A stretch of 64,000 nt of DNA, from positions 860,856 to 924,855 of the forward strand of contig MU008176.1 of the NCBI GenBank assembly GCA_010909165.1. Reading direction: 5' to 3'. A program made the position numbers and the translations under genes. This DNA comes from Anthoceros angustus (Eukaryota; Streptophyta; Anthocerotopsida; Anthocerotales; Anthocerotaceae). A model generated the notes under the pieces. That model was given only the letters and a program-made list of their open reading frames with translations. It was not told the origin of the DNA and made no database searches. Below, piece by piece: positions 1 to 10,884 of the stretch; the stretch's first letter is position 1, and each line of letters starts with the position of its first letter.

Positions 1-42
1 GACAAGTGTTTACGATGTAAGGGGCCGCACAAGGCGTATGAG
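1..42 (+). pseudogene. Gag zinc-knuckle remnant
   Basis: The first bases read DKCLRCKGPHKAYEC, a C-x2-C-x3-H-x4-C knuckle of the type CFLCxGPHxxxxC seen at the C-terminus of many plant Ty3 gag proteins. It binds nucleic acid during packaging. The rest of gag lies to the left of the window. The stretch from about 43 to 450 holds a short acidic coding-like segment (SDEDVFALIAEGS near 285-325) and nothing else I recognise. Confidence 0.55.
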
Positions 43-459
43 TGTGAGCATCGTGTTGGCGGGTCAAAGTAAAAAGAAGCTTGCAGGGCGTGTGGTAAAA
101 GCCGGGCTGCAGGCGCTTGGCGGCAAGCCCATCCACAAGCCCAAGGGCCTAGGAGATCGAACAATAGACAAGCGGCGTGTGAGTTACTCGGAAGGCACTT
201 CTTGGGTGAGTCTGGCCTGCAAGAGTTGGCCATGGCGTAAGCATAAAGAAGGACACATGTGCGTGGCGAGAAACATATGATTCGGACGAAGATGTGTTTG
301 CGTTGATAGCGGAAGGGTCAGTCGGATCAAAGGAAGCATTGATTTGATGAGATGTGAAGGTGGGGGTAGGAACCGGTTGAGAATGCCCAAATCCTTGAAC
401 AGTTCGGGCGAGGGCGGCACCACATCGGGGAGGTAGCTCAGAATCACAGTCTGTTAGAA

Positions 460-1010
460 AAAGCCATGGATGCACCCTTGGTAAGTTTGCGTGACACAGG
501 GTCGGGCACAAGTTCGGACAAGCAATGCGGGCTGGATTAAGAAGCCATTGAATTGAGCACGGTGTATGTGGCATCGGCTACGTGGTGACCATCTAAAACC
601 GACCCGAGGAAAGGTGGCATAGCATTGGTGAAGAACCAAGAGCGAGAGGTCAGCATCAATGGCTTTGCACGGAGTGTGTGCTAGTAGAGCAGTGCGGATC
701 CGGTCTTTGAGGGCACGGGTGCAAGAGGCGCTCAGCATGGAGACAAGTTGAAGCCATGTGAGTGCGGATCACCATCTGCAGTACCAAGAAGCGGTGATGG
801 GGATGACTCGCGATCCGATCGGATAGAGTATAAGCGGAGCAAGAGACGCATGTGTGGTGGGTACCATGTCAGTTTCGGATGCGAATTATGATGTGTTGTT
901 AGGAGGCGGATGCCACGCATGGACCAGCCATGGGGTGGATCCAGCACTGCATTCTATAGGCCAAGATGGCGAGATGGAGATTTCACACATGTTGCTCAAT
1001 TCCTCTGGAC
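460..1010 (+). pseudogene. Retropepsin-like protease remnant (first copy)
   Basis: A DTGSG active-site motif begins at 493 (context VSLRDTGSGTS). About 130 codons later the sequence NYDVLLGG (near 885-910) matches the C-terminal hydrophobic-hydrophobic-G motif of retrotransposon aspartic proteases. Frames differ between the two motifs, so the domain is broken. It would cleave the gag-pol polyprotein. A second protease-like core lies 1.2 kb downstream. Between 1010 and 1680 I see only a helix-rich coding-like stretch near 1380-1490 (EQLAERLADVQFTLQ) of unknown role. Confidence 0.5.
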
Positions 1011-1679
1011 ATGAGGAGGCATGGTGAAAGATCAAAAGTATCTTGGCATTCACGCGTGCGAAAGTGTTCACCGAGGAGGAGGTGTGGGAAGAGACCACAG
1101 ACATGGCACGCCATGAGGTGTCGGAAGAAGGCACCACATCAATGACATGTATGTGGTACACCACACCCGTGAAGGAAGTCGGATCTCCTGACTGGTTACC
1201 CTGGATCGAGGGGCACGTGCAGCCCATGCCTCGATCCTTGACACACACTACCACGGGAGCGCCATCCTATTCGGGGAGGACCATTTTGGGAGAGCTGCGA
1301 GATACAACACCTTACAGGGATAGCACTCGAGAGAATCCAGCTTGGAATCGCTTGTCCTCTTGCCTCAAGCTCTCCTTCTGAGCAATTGGCTGAGAGATTG
1401 GCTGATGTCCAGTTCACCCTCCAAGACATGGGGATGGGTGCCGATCGACTTGCCGAGCATTGGAGACAAGGCTAGCAAGAGGATCTTGCCGGGCCAGCCT
1501 GGCATCCTTGAGGACTTAGGGCGGGGCATGTGTCCCTATGGGACAGGGAATGTTCCCCACTTGAGCACGGCACGGGCGATCCCTCTCCGGGACAGCCGGG
1601 GATCCTCACCTTGAGACGATCTGAATCCCACCCCGGCTATCTCGGCGTATGCTCTTCTCATCGAGCATCACCCCGCCAA

Positions 1680-2180
1680 GATCGGCCGCGGATCCAGCTG
1701 TCCGCTCGTGTCTCTAATGCCATGGTGGACAACCGGGAGGGACATGTCATCAATGGATACGCCAAGCTCGTTCTCCCGGATACGTGGGCTCACCGGTAAT
1801 TCTTGGGCGCATGCCAGGTTGCATTTGAGTGGTGACGCCCTCCAGCACTCACCTTGGAACATGCGGACAGCATCAGGATCCTTGGAGCCTGTTTGTGGGG
1901 AGACTTTGCAGCCCGTGTCTATCACTTTGAAGCATGGGACGGCTGCTGCTATGACATTGGCGCTTCATTGCCTTGTCACGACAGCAACCAACTATGACAT
2001 TCTCCTTGGACAGGAGATTTTGTTCCCACCAGGTGTTAGCGTGGACAATTGGACCGAGCAAGCTTTCTATCGCCCTGATTGGAAGAGCGGAGGACAGCGC
2101 ATCGCCTACATTCCTTTGGATCTGCATGGCAGCATTGAAGTGGATACTGTCCAATTGGCTATGCCTCAAGTACTCATGGC
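1680..2180 (+). pseudogene. Retropepsin-like protease remnant (second copy)
   Basis: NAMVDNREGHVING near 1715-1755 aligns with the D-T/S-G loop of retropepsins, but Thr-Gly is replaced by Asn-Arg, so it would be inactive as written. YDILLGQEILFP near 1995-2030 is the expected C-terminal ILLG motif, followed by a W-rich extension (DNWTEQAFYRPDW). The motifs lie in the longest open stretch of the element, 1708-2439. Its position directly upstream of the methyltransferase is consistent with one polyprotein. Confidence 0.5.
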
Positions 2181-2479
2181 TACCCTTCAGGCTGTCCCAG
2201 CATCCCGGGACTTCCACAGTCCCAATGCTCCGAGTCTCGGTGTCCCGGGACCCCTGCTCCCAATGGACAGCCAACACATGGATGACTGGCTGGAGACTGA
2301 TGAAGCCGACGGGCCCTGCGCTGAGACTAGCTTGCCGGCTGCCACAGGCCTTCGGGATGTCCTCTTGGACAGCGACAACTCAGAATTTGTGCAGCTGGTC
2401 ACCCCACAGTGCAGAAGCCGCAGCAGTTTCCTCCAGTGAGTATGCTCCCATCGGCTCTTGAACAAGACTGTCCTCATGG

Positions 2480-3400
2480 ACCTCACCAGCAACCGACCTT
2501 ACCATCTGGAACTCTTTTGGGCTCTGCACGGTCTTGAGGCATTTCTTGAGAATGGCTGGTGATCACTCGCTATGTTTCCGTGTGTCCCATAGGCCCGCGC
2601 ATTGCTGAGTATCGACTCAAGGACGCAGAAGCGTTTCCCAACGCAATTGCCGCCTACGAATCACCAGACCTTTTTGCATTTCCCCAAGATATCCGGTACA
2701 TTCACCACATCCAACTCCTAGCGCCCATTGATGTGGTGGTTGCCGGATGGGAATGCCAGGGCTTCTCTCAAGCCGGCACATAAAGCGGATTGCAAGATCC
2801 CCGCACAGCCCTTTTTTGGGATTTGCAGCGTGTCCTCACCTGGATTCAGGAGTTCAGTCCCGGTTGCGCCTATGTCTTAGAGAACACCCCAGCGCAACTG
2901 GATACTTGATTGTCGGTGCGCCAAGACATGACAGTGGTTCAGCACCATGTGGGCACACCCCTCTTGCTAGATGCTGCACAAGTGGGTAGTTTCGCTCACC
3001 GGCTGCGAAATTATTGGACCAATTTGGCCCCAGCCTTTGGACACAGTGCTGTCCGGACTACGGGACCCACTCTTCGCCTTGCCACGTCTTGGACGCCCAT
3101 CACTGCACGGCCGGCAACCGAGAAGCCACCTTGGTATCCTACCAATGCCCGGGACTGCAGACTTTGCCTACCTTGGTGAGCTTTCCCACTCCTATGCGTA
3201 TAGGGGACAAGGGACAGCTTTGCCAACAGATACTCTGTGGTGTGGGAGGAGCCTTGTGGAAGAGCGGGAGCGCATCATGGGGTTCCACACCCATGCCACT
3301 CCCACAGTGTCATCCGTCATGCGCAGCTTTTAGGCGAGCTATGGATCTCACACCGACGGCTTGTGAGTGCTTGCCTTGCTTTTCAACTCCTATCCCGATC
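2480..3400 (+). pseudogene. C5-cytosine DNA methyltransferase domain inside the Ty3 polyprotein (frameshifted)
   Basis: Read across frames, the motifs follow the canonical C5-MTase order. Motif I-like: HLELFWALHGLEAFLENGW (about 2500-2558). Motif IV: VVVAGWECQGFSQAG (about 2737-2780), keeping the catalytic Cys and the Q-G-F-S that normally follow Pro-Cys; Pro is replaced by Glu. Motif V/VI: DPRTALFWDLQRVL followed by YVLENTP (about 2797-2892), with ENT for ENV. Motif VIII-like: VGSFAHRLRNYWTN (about 2983-3025). Motif IX-like: EERERIMGFHTHATPT (about 3257-3306), then LLGELWI/MDL for motif X. At least three frame changes and in-frame stops break it. The family methylates cytosine in DNA. A single-base indel at about 2558 separates motif I from the rest. 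The domain sits between protease and RT, so it was carried by the element. Confidence 0.8.
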
Positions 3401-3674
3401 CGGGACACTCGGTGGAGTTGCGTCTGGGCACACCGCCGGGCCGATGCGTGCATTTGCCCTTCCTGCTACACCACTGGTCTTATTGGATGGTGGGGGGAGA
3501 GCATGAGGCATGGGCGCCCATGAATGTTTTTCAGCATCCACTGGTGGCCGGAGTCCCGATGGCGCTGATCCCCGAGGCGGAGAGCCACCAGCACCTAAGC
3601 TCAAGCTATGTCTGAGACTTTTCCATGGACCATGGGACCCAAGCTTAGCGCCGGACAGCAGGCACTTGTGCGCC

Positions 3675-4560
3675 TTTGATACTTGACAAGGACCGCTTTC
3701 GCTTTCTCCATGAAGGAGCGGCCGCAATGTGGCCATTTTCACATCAATCGACCAGCAAGGAGCCCATTTACGCGACGATGCTCGCAGATGAGTGGACATG
3801 GTGGATGCACGTCAAGAATTGCCGGAAGCCGGGCTCATCCGTCCTTCACACTGGACTATGCCACGGTCATGCCACCTAAGAAGGACAGCAATGGCCTATG
3901 GACGAGAAGCGGATGTGGGGACTACCGTCCCATCAATGCTGCCACCGAGACCGTACCCAATGCCGACCACGAGGAGATTTTGACAAGATTGGCAACTCCA
4001 CTTTCTTCTCCATACCGACCTTCGGCAAGGCTTCAACCGGTCCCGGTGGCTAAGGAGGACATCAAGAAAACCGCTTTCCATGGTTCCCAGCAGTGGGAAT
4101 GGCTGGTGATGCCTTCGCTTCAAGAATGCACCGGTCACTTTTCAGCGTGTCATGGACAAAGTGCTTGCTGGATCCGCCAATCTAGTGTGCTATATTGATG
4201 ATGTGCTTGTCCACAGCGTGGACTTTGAGTCACATTTAGCCCATTTGGAGGACCTATTTCAGTGCTTGAGGAAGGCACAGCTGACCTGCCACCCGGCTAA
4301 GTGCGAGTTTGGGAGTGACACAGTGGGCTACCTTGGACATTGCATTGTGCCCAATGGAGTGACGCCACACTCTGCCAAGGTTCAGGCCATTCTACAGGTC
4401 AAAGAGCCTACCAATGTTTCGGCGCTACGAGCTTTCTTGGGTCTATGCAATTACTATCGAGTATACATCCAAAACTTCAGAATAGCCAAGCCCTCAACGC
4501 TGCGCAAGGATGTCAAATGGGAATGGACAGAGGTGGTTCAGCAATCCTTTGAAGGAAAGG
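3675..4560 (+). pseudogene. Ty3/gypsy reverse transcriptase remnant
   Basis: Recognisable RT blocks in order are CGDYRPINAATE (near 3918-3955), PVAKEDIKKTAFHG (near 4040-4085), PVTFQRVMDKVL (near 4128-4165) and the catalytic LVCYIDDVLVHS (near 4180-4216), followed by GYLGHCIVPNGV and the thumb segment ALRAFLGLCNYYR. YIDD is the usual polymerase active site. The frame is continuous only from 4152 onward; upstream blocks are spread over three frames. The linker 3400-3675 after the methyltransferase contains no recognised domain. Confidence 0.88.
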
Positions 4561-4975
4561 CTGACCGAGGCACCTGGCTAGGCCAGATTGAGAAGCCTTT
4601 GTGGTCCACACCGACCGGAGCATCTTGGGACTTGGAGCGGTGCCGGCCCACTAGACGAGGAAGGGCGGAGCGAGTGATTGCCTATGCTCGCAGCAACAAT
4701 AGAGCTGAAGCAAACCATGAGCTACCAAGGAGAGTGTCTTGCGCCTGCAGGGGTGCTTGCCACTTTCTCCTACCTCTATGGCAAGCCCTTTACGCTGGTC
4801 ACCGATCATCAGCCTCTCAAGTGGCTCATGACCAACACCAAGCTCGAAGCTGGCCGATGGGCCATGATTCTTCAAGACTATGAATTCGAGGTGGTCCACC
4901 GTAGGGCATCACATCAAACCGACACTTTGTCCCGAAATCGGAGACAAGAAATAAGATGCCACGGAGGCAAGGCAA
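4560..4975 (+). pseudogene. RNase H remnant of the Ty3 pol
   Basis: Blocks SYQGECLA, FSYLYGKPFTLVTDHQPLKWL, ARW-like GRWAMILQDYEFEV and the HRRASHQTDTLSRN terminus (about 4720-4940) match the RNase H domain that follows RT in Ty3 elements. TDHQPLKWL contains a conserved catalytic Asp region. The upstream part (DPILR..F-type start) is shifted in frame. Confidence 0.85.
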
Positions 4976-5109
4976 GATGCTGATTCCAAGAATGCCCGGT
5001 CTTCTCCGGCTTTGCATGGTCTGCCTTGGACAGCTTGAGGCCAAATGATCGAGTCCCAAGGACGTGTGGGAGGATTCACACTTTGAAGTTTTTGCAACAG
5101 TCGCTAGAC

Positions 5110-5960
5110 TCCTCCTTGAGATTAGCCGAACAGAGCGGATCAACAGGCCTCCTCATACCAATGGCGGATGGCTACCTTCACGAAGGTACATAATGGGCCG
5201 CCTAGTTCCACCACCGCGACGGGTGGAGTCGATCCACCGAGTACACAACGACATGGGACACTTTGGTGTCAAGCGCACCTTGACCTATTGGTTCCTCACT
5301 TTGGCATGGCATGCATGCAGTCAAGCAATGTGGCGTCTTGTGAGGAATGTGACCGGTCAAGACCTCATTCACTATCCAACATGCGCAGCCACCCACTCCC
5401 GATCATGGGACTATTCTTCGTGTGGTCTGTGACTTGATAGGAGAGCTCCACGGACGCCAAGAGGGAATGTTTACATTCTCGTTATGATGGAACATTTCTC
5501 CAAGTGGGTTGAGGTAGTGGCGCTACTGCACAAGACTTCACGAGCACGGCCCAAGCATTCTAACGCGTCTTGGGTAGATTTGGAAGCGCCGAGTGTCTCA
5601 CCAAGGCTCAATTCGGGAGAGTTCCAAGATCTTTTGGATTCAGCCCTCATTGATCACCGGACCAGCCGGATCATCCCAGTGATGGGTTGGAGCGGATGGT
5701 TGAGACCATCAAGAAGGGTCTTAGGAAACTCGCCTACAGCGCCAAGACCGAGGGGACTTGTCACTCAGTATATTGCCATGGGATACCGTATGAGCAAGCA
5801 CGCGGCTCATTTCACCCCTACTGTTTGGTAGGAGCCACCCCCTAGTTCCATTGCCAAGCACATGTACGAGGTGGTGGACTTGGATGACCCCAGGGGCTCG
5901 AGTCATTGGACAGCTGCTCTCTTTCGCCAAGCAATGCCTATGGCCATGGCCAATTTGGCG
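5110..5960 (+). pseudogene. Integrase remnant of the Ty3 pol
   Basis: The zinc-binding N-domain is seen as HRVHNDMGHFGVKRTL (about 5235-5285), with the CEEC part in another frame near 5340. The core starts with VYILVMMEHFSKWVEVVALL (about 5470-5530), the block around the first catalytic Asp, although the Asp itself reads as Glu or Met depending on frame. Later blocks are poorly preserved. Integrase would insert the cDNA into the genome. Confidence 0.75.
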
Positions 5961-5969
5961 CATTGCTCA

Positions 5970-6500
5970 AAGACCGAGACACCTCCGCTATGCCCACACT
6001 CGTGGCGCGCCCCAAGTCAAGAAATTTCTGTGGGAGACTTCATCTACTTGCAGCAAACTCGTGATACCTTGGACACCAGAAGAATGTGCTACGGGTCAAG
6101 GAGGTCAGGGTTCGAAGGAGTCGATGGGCGCACAACCACCGACCACATGAAGAATTGTGCGCCCGCCACCTCCCAAATCTTGATCCAACCATTGTCACAC
6201 CATCGGATTCCCCACAGACACCATGCCAAGTATGCCCGCATCGAGGATTCGAGACTTGATGTTGCAGCGATTAGAATGGCGGAAGGCAACCCCGCTACTA
6301 CCATGTGGTGGCGGTGTTGAGCATGATGCCTGGTGGGCAACAATGAGCCACACACTGCGCGCACGGTGGCCCATAGTCCTCCTCATCCGCAGCTTGTGGA
6401 GACAAGGCGCTACCGGCTTGGCCGTGAGGCTGGCGTGAGTGCCGCTATCTACCGTGGAGAGCGGCACAGACGCCTCAAGGAGGCCACCTTCGTGGTGGCG
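5970..6500 (+). pseudogene. Post-integrase tail with PHD-finger-like Cys cluster
   Basis: After a segment reading LRYAHTRGAPQVKKF and HMKNCAP (about 5980-6160), typical of integrase C-terminal regions, comes LDPTIVTPSDSPQTPCQVCPHRGFET (about 6180-6256). One frame later follows LMLQRLEWRKATPLLPCGGGVEHDAWW (about 6257-6335). The C-x2-C, hydrophobic MLQ, later Cys and the DAWW tryptophans sit where a PHD finger places them, but the middle Cys and His ligands are missing or shifted. PHD fingers read histone tails; the assignment is tentative. Confidence 0.35.
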
Positions 6501-6519
6501 CGAATTTGGCCTTAGCCTT

Positions 6520-7665
6520 GTCACTGTTGCTTGTTGCGTGAAATTTTAAATTGGCCGGAACTTGCTCCGATGCATTGGATGCCCCTGATTTTGATGCCCG
6601 CCTGAAAGCACACTGCCAAGATGGCCAGTCTTGTGGCAATGAGAGCACACCCTCCATGGGGCACTTGCATGCTGGTGCCAAATGTTCGGACTCCAATGAT
6701 TGCCATGGCTTCCATGGTCGCCTGCGACACCGGCCTTGGTGGCTTGCTGAATGCCTTGCTTGGGAACTCCCACTCCGTGATCGTCCCTTGGCTGCTTGAA
6801 CATGGATCGTAATGTAACTTTGGAATGCCGGGAGGCATAGGCAGAAAAAGCAATCTCCTTGCGCCTCCGCCTCCGCACCTGTTCAAGGTGTACCGGTCCC
6901 CATACTTGTCCACCATGAGGTGACAAGCTGGAAATGGAACAAGGAGTCCCCTTCCAGCTGTAAGGAAACTTCTCCGGCCTCCTGATCTGTGAGCATTCCG
7001 TCCCTTCACGCAACTGCAGCCTTCGGAAGGTCATCTGGACTGTCTCCCTTTCTTGCGCCAAAGCTAGCAAGCTCAGCGATTTTCTCCGGCGTCTTGAGTG
7101 GAAACGCCTTCTCCAGAATCTGCAGAAACTCCTCCACCGGGTTGGCATGTTTGGGCGTGTGAATGAACTCATCCACTCCCAAAGTGGCTGTTCTCTCCGC
7201 TGCAGTCAAGCTGGTGACTGTGGGTGGAGGCTCTGTGGGCTGGACAGATCCATCGATCCCAGCCTGATGCGCAATGATCCCGAGGCCAACTTTGCATTGT
7301 AGGCCAGCAGCGCATTCTGAAAGATCGGGTTAGGAGTGGCTGCTGTGGACAGCAACTCAACCTGGTGGACCTCATACAAATCCAGCGCTTCATCATCAAG
7401 TGGGGACAACTGCTCAAACATGTACCGATGATTGTCGCTTCCATGCTTGAACTTCACTCGGCTGATCATGCTGTTGACAAACAGCTTGAAGTCCCGCAAT
7501 GGTTGTGTAGGCCTTCCTGAAAGCTCCTGCCTGTAAGAGGTTCCTCCTCCTCCCATGTCGAATCTTCGGATAGATCTTGGTCCAAGTGGAGTTGGAGTTG
7601 AGACTGTCCAAGTATGGTTGAGCCTGGGACTGTTCCGTAGCTGCACTTGGGACTGTCCCAAGTGT
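6520..7665 (-). pseudogene. LTR-retrotransposon gag, minus strand, frameshifted
   Basis: Read on the minus strand, the N-terminal part (about 7550-7230) gives DFKLFVNSMISRVKFKHG and a segment with YMFEQLSPLDDEALDLYEV. Then ERTATLGVDEFIHT and FLQILEKAFPLKTPEKIAEL (7206-7020) follow, with EQVRRRRRKEIAFSAYASRH further on. A zinc knuckle CSHCHKTGH ends the chain near 6650-6625, with its last Cys displaced by one base (true pattern C-x2-C-x4-H-x4-C). This is a capsid/nucleocapsid layout. Its pol would lie at lower coordinates, where a plus-strand element now sits, so the two are joined tail to tail or nested. Confidence 0.65.
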
Positions 7666-8039
7666 GCCCTGACTGTCCCAAGGGGTCCCGAGTAGGGGTG
7701 CCCCCATCCCAGTATGGGTGCCCCAGGGACTGTCAGTATGGCGCTGGGGCCCCATCCAGGATGGCCGCTTGGGGCCCCATCCCCATTGTAAGCTTGGGGT
7801 CCCGAGTATGGACCTCCTCCTCCTCGGAATCAAGGTTGTCCACCAGCGATGTAGCGAGCTCGATCAAGGGACCAGTCCACAGATCTTGAGGTAGCGGTGG
7901 TGTCCCGGGCCCTAATGTTATCCTCCACCTCTCTACCTCGCTGTCGCCTTGCTGTCCTCCTCCTCCTGGCTGTAGGCGCTCAGGGGTGACTGGAAATGGT
8001 GTTCAAGCCTGCGTGGGCTTGTACCCTCCTCCTCAGAGT

Positions 8040-8340
8040 GCATCCCCCATGAAAGCACATACAAGAAAAGGGTCAGCTAGCTAGGCTGGAAGAGGAAAAG
8101 AAGGCAAGCTAGCACTGCAGTCATGCTTGCTGCTAAAGCTAGAAAACCAGACAAGTCCAGAATTGTGAAATGTCAAGTCACAGCTGCAAAAAGGACCTGC
8201 AGGGAACCAGTCTATAAGCTAAGCTAAGAGCTAGGCTACGTGTAATGAAAGACCTGAAGTTCCAATGTCCATAAGAGCCCTAGCCCCTATGCTGCAACAA
8301 GAGGGGTGTTGGCTGCAAATAGCCAACATTCCCCCACTGA
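8040..8340 (-). repeat. Putative polypurine tract and LTR start, minus strand
   Basis: On the minus strand a purine run (CAGTGGGGGAA, about 8336-8326) is followed at once by TGTTGGCTATTTGCAGCC, as at the PPT/3'-LTR border of plant LTR elements. The sequence then continues towards the gag at 7.66 kb. No second LTR copy was found, so the far boundary is a guess. The stretch 7665-8040 contains imperfect repeats of a GGGGTCCC/CTGTCCCA type and no gene. Confidence 0.3.
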
Positions 8341-9970
8341 AACCCTAGATGACCAAATCCTCCAAGGCATTCAATCCCTGGATTTCACTCGAAATTGAAC
8401 AAAAATTATACCAATAGATTTGTCTCAGCAAGGCGAACAATCTGGTATGTGAATCGAAGGCAACCAACCTCTGGCGGACGCTATGAGCTCTGGAAGGCTG
8501 GGACAGCTTGCTGCAGGTGGAATGCTGCTGCTGCTAGCACGGTAGGTGTGTTGGTGATGCCGCCTTGCTGTAGTTGCCTGGCCGCCTCCACCAATCTGAA
8601 TCGCCCCTAGCTCTTGCATGCCATGCTCCAGATTGACATTGAAGGTTGTTGTTGAAGTAAAAATCGCGCTGTTGAACAGCATCGCTGCTGTTGGATGTAG
8701 CGGGCCTCACACGATTGTGAGGCTGGCGGTCTGGAAATCGCGCCCACGCTGCGGATCGCCCTCCCAAGTTCGATCCCAAGGAAAACATCAACACATTCCA
8801 CACACAAAATTCCAGAAATTGCAATGCTTCTTTCTCCTTACAGCGCTCTCGGCACGACTTCAACAACGCCTACAATGGGCGCCCTCCTCCTTTTGTCAGC
8901 GTCCATCTCAATCTCACGCTCAGATCCACTTGGCAATTGGTCCTTGCATGATTTCTACAGGCACCCTTGGTGTGAGCAGTCATGGCGCCCTTCACCTGCA
9001 GCACTTCTAGGGTACCTCGGCCAACCTAAGTCAACTCCTAGGTGTTGTTAATGAAACAAACCCTAACTAAACACACCTGAAAACAAATGTGGTTTGGTTG
9101 GTCAAATATATATTCAAGCAATATCCTAGCCTATCTCAACAAAGGAAAATAAGGCTAAGGTAAGTAAGTAGTAGGTCCTAAGACAGCCTCAAGTTGCCGG
9201 AACTGAGGTATCAGGACGTTGGGCTGGTGAGTATCATCGGGATTAGGAGAGTCCCGGACGGCCGGGATCTCCATCTCAGTCAAGACATCCGCCTCTCACC
9301 TTGTTTTCACGACGATATATGTGTTAATGTGGAGGGCGGAGGAAGGGTCACTACACCGGAGGTGGCTCGGCACGCACAAGGAAGGGAGGAGGACCCCGGG
9401 AGGCCGTGGAAGGCAGCGGGCATTCGGAACCAAGGGCTCAGGATCAGCGTGATATTATGAGGAGGCGGGAACCCGGGGCCGTGGTCCGGACTTGTCCCGA
9501 CTCTGAAGGCCGGCCTCCGGTCCCAGGCCAAGTCCTGGACTTAGTGATCCAGACTCTAGGCTGGCGGGCACCCCGAGGTCCAGGACTCCCGAGGAAGGGG
9601 TTGGGTCCGACCCTGACTCCAGAGGCAAGTCCGGACCCCGAGGTCCCAACCTTCCGAGAAGAAGGCCGGACATTGACCGGACCCGGAAGGGGAAGACCTG
9701 ACCTAGAGGTCCGGACCGAGTCGAGACGGGTCCCGAGGTCCGACTCAGGAGTGGGGAGAGCCACCACCAAATCAGACCCAGATCCCTTGGAGGGCTTTGT
9801 TCGCAGGGCCCGCAGAGACAAGAGGAGGGGACGGTGGAGTTAAGGCTCGTTCTGAAGTACTGACGGAGCACGACTTATTTGGGTCAAACTTCCTTAATAC
9901 CGAGCATTTGTCTTTACAAATGTGTGCGATTCTTTGAATCTAGGTACCGGTGCGGGGCGCTCGATGATGA
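8340..9970. other. Gene-free stretch with a GC-rich imperfect repeat
   Basis: 8340-9060 has short fragments with a gag-like Gln/Asn-rich minus-strand translation but no recognisable motif. 9180-9845 is GC-rich. From about 9480 to 9765 the words GGTCCGGAC, GAGGTCC and CCGAGGTCC recur irregularly, which makes long open frames on both strands by composition. I see no conserved protein motif in either. Confidence 0.4.
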
Positions 9971-10884
9971 GAGAGGCGGATGGTGAGAATCTTGACCACT
10001 TGCTTTTCCATTCTCATTTTGAGATCTTTCTTTAGTTGTGTTAACCTCGGCTTGGGACGGCGGGGCTACTTTGCCTTCTTTTGCAATCCCTCTCCCGGTG
10101 CCGCACGTTGCACCAATTTACGGGTTTCTTGGTTGAGGAAGATGAACCGGGTGGTCGGACGACGAGAATCTTGGTCGTCCTCCTCTTCTCGCCCTCTCCA
10201 AGAACCTCCGCGTGAGGTGTAGAGGACTCTGTCATCCGAACCTTTCCGAGCCACTGGATTGTGTCAAGTCGACTCTGCTCTTCTTGATACAGCGCGAGAT
10301 ATCACATTCTCAGGTGAGGTTCACAGAGTTCCAGTGCCACGTTACGGCCAGCTATAGCAAGTGGCCCATTTTGTGACACAAAAGTTTGGTATGATCACGG
10401 AAGACTAAGCGGGGAGCAATAGCATCCTCTTGATCATTTTGGTGTTCAAGCAGGCGGGAGGCGAAGATGAGAAATTTGCTTGTGTGGGCAGCCACCTGTC
10501 ACCCTCCCGCATCTTCAAAGTGTAGAACTCCTGCATCTTGCACACTTAGTAAGCATCGTCTTGGGCATATGTATTAATGCTGATTCCAAACTTCATGGGC
10601 TTTAGTCAAAGATTCCATATCTGGAATGAGAACTTCATCAAGTCCGTGGATCAAGAGCAAAACAACACTGGTTGAGTTCCATTTGTCAACATCGACTTGT
10701 GTTATAGTGGTTCGATTAGATCACACTCGGTAGGAAAAAGCGGTTCGCGTAAGATCCATCCACGACTCCCCATACTCCTCTCTTACCTTGAGTGGTCATC
10801 ATACGTACACGCCATATGTCAAATTTCGTTCCATTGAATCTGTCTTGTGTTTTCAATTCTGCTGTAAAGGTTGGAGCAGCCATA
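9970..10884 (-). pseudogene. Ty1/copia gag (UBN2 type), minus strand
   Basis: The minus strand starts ATGGCTGCTCC near 10884 and reads LKTQDRFNGTKFDIW, the F-x-G-x-x-[FY]-x-x-W start of copia gag. VVLLLIHGLDEVLIPDMESL and TKAHEVWNQ follow (10700-10590), then LKMREG- and AAHTSKFLIFASRLLE-like blocks (10530-10440), and HRERDCKRRQ (about 10110-10075), the end of a zinc knuckle. The blocks are in several frames. Copia gag forms the virus-like particle. No pol is attached; the sequence below 9970 is GC-rich repeat. Confidence 0.72.

Larger units (their letters stand above)
1..6500 (+). mobile_element. Ty3/gypsy retrotransposon pol with methyltransferase insert, frameshifted, left-truncated by the window
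   Basis: Domain remnants occur in the order gag zinc knuckle, protease-like, second protease-like, C5-cytosine methyltransferase, reverse transcriptase, RNase H, integrase, Cys-rich tail. Order RT-RH-IN makes this Ty3/gypsy. The reading frame changes every few tens to hundreds of bases, so no intact polyprotein exists as written. No LTR was recognised: the left end lies outside the window, and the right end runs into a minus-strand gag at about 6.5 kb. The presence of two protease cores could mean that two related elements are nested. The individual domains are listed separately. Confidence 0.8.

Noticed and set aside
10277-10300. Primer-binding-site-like word GATACAGCGCGAG on plus
   Set aside because: It lies inside the minus-strand copia gag region with no LTR edge beside it.
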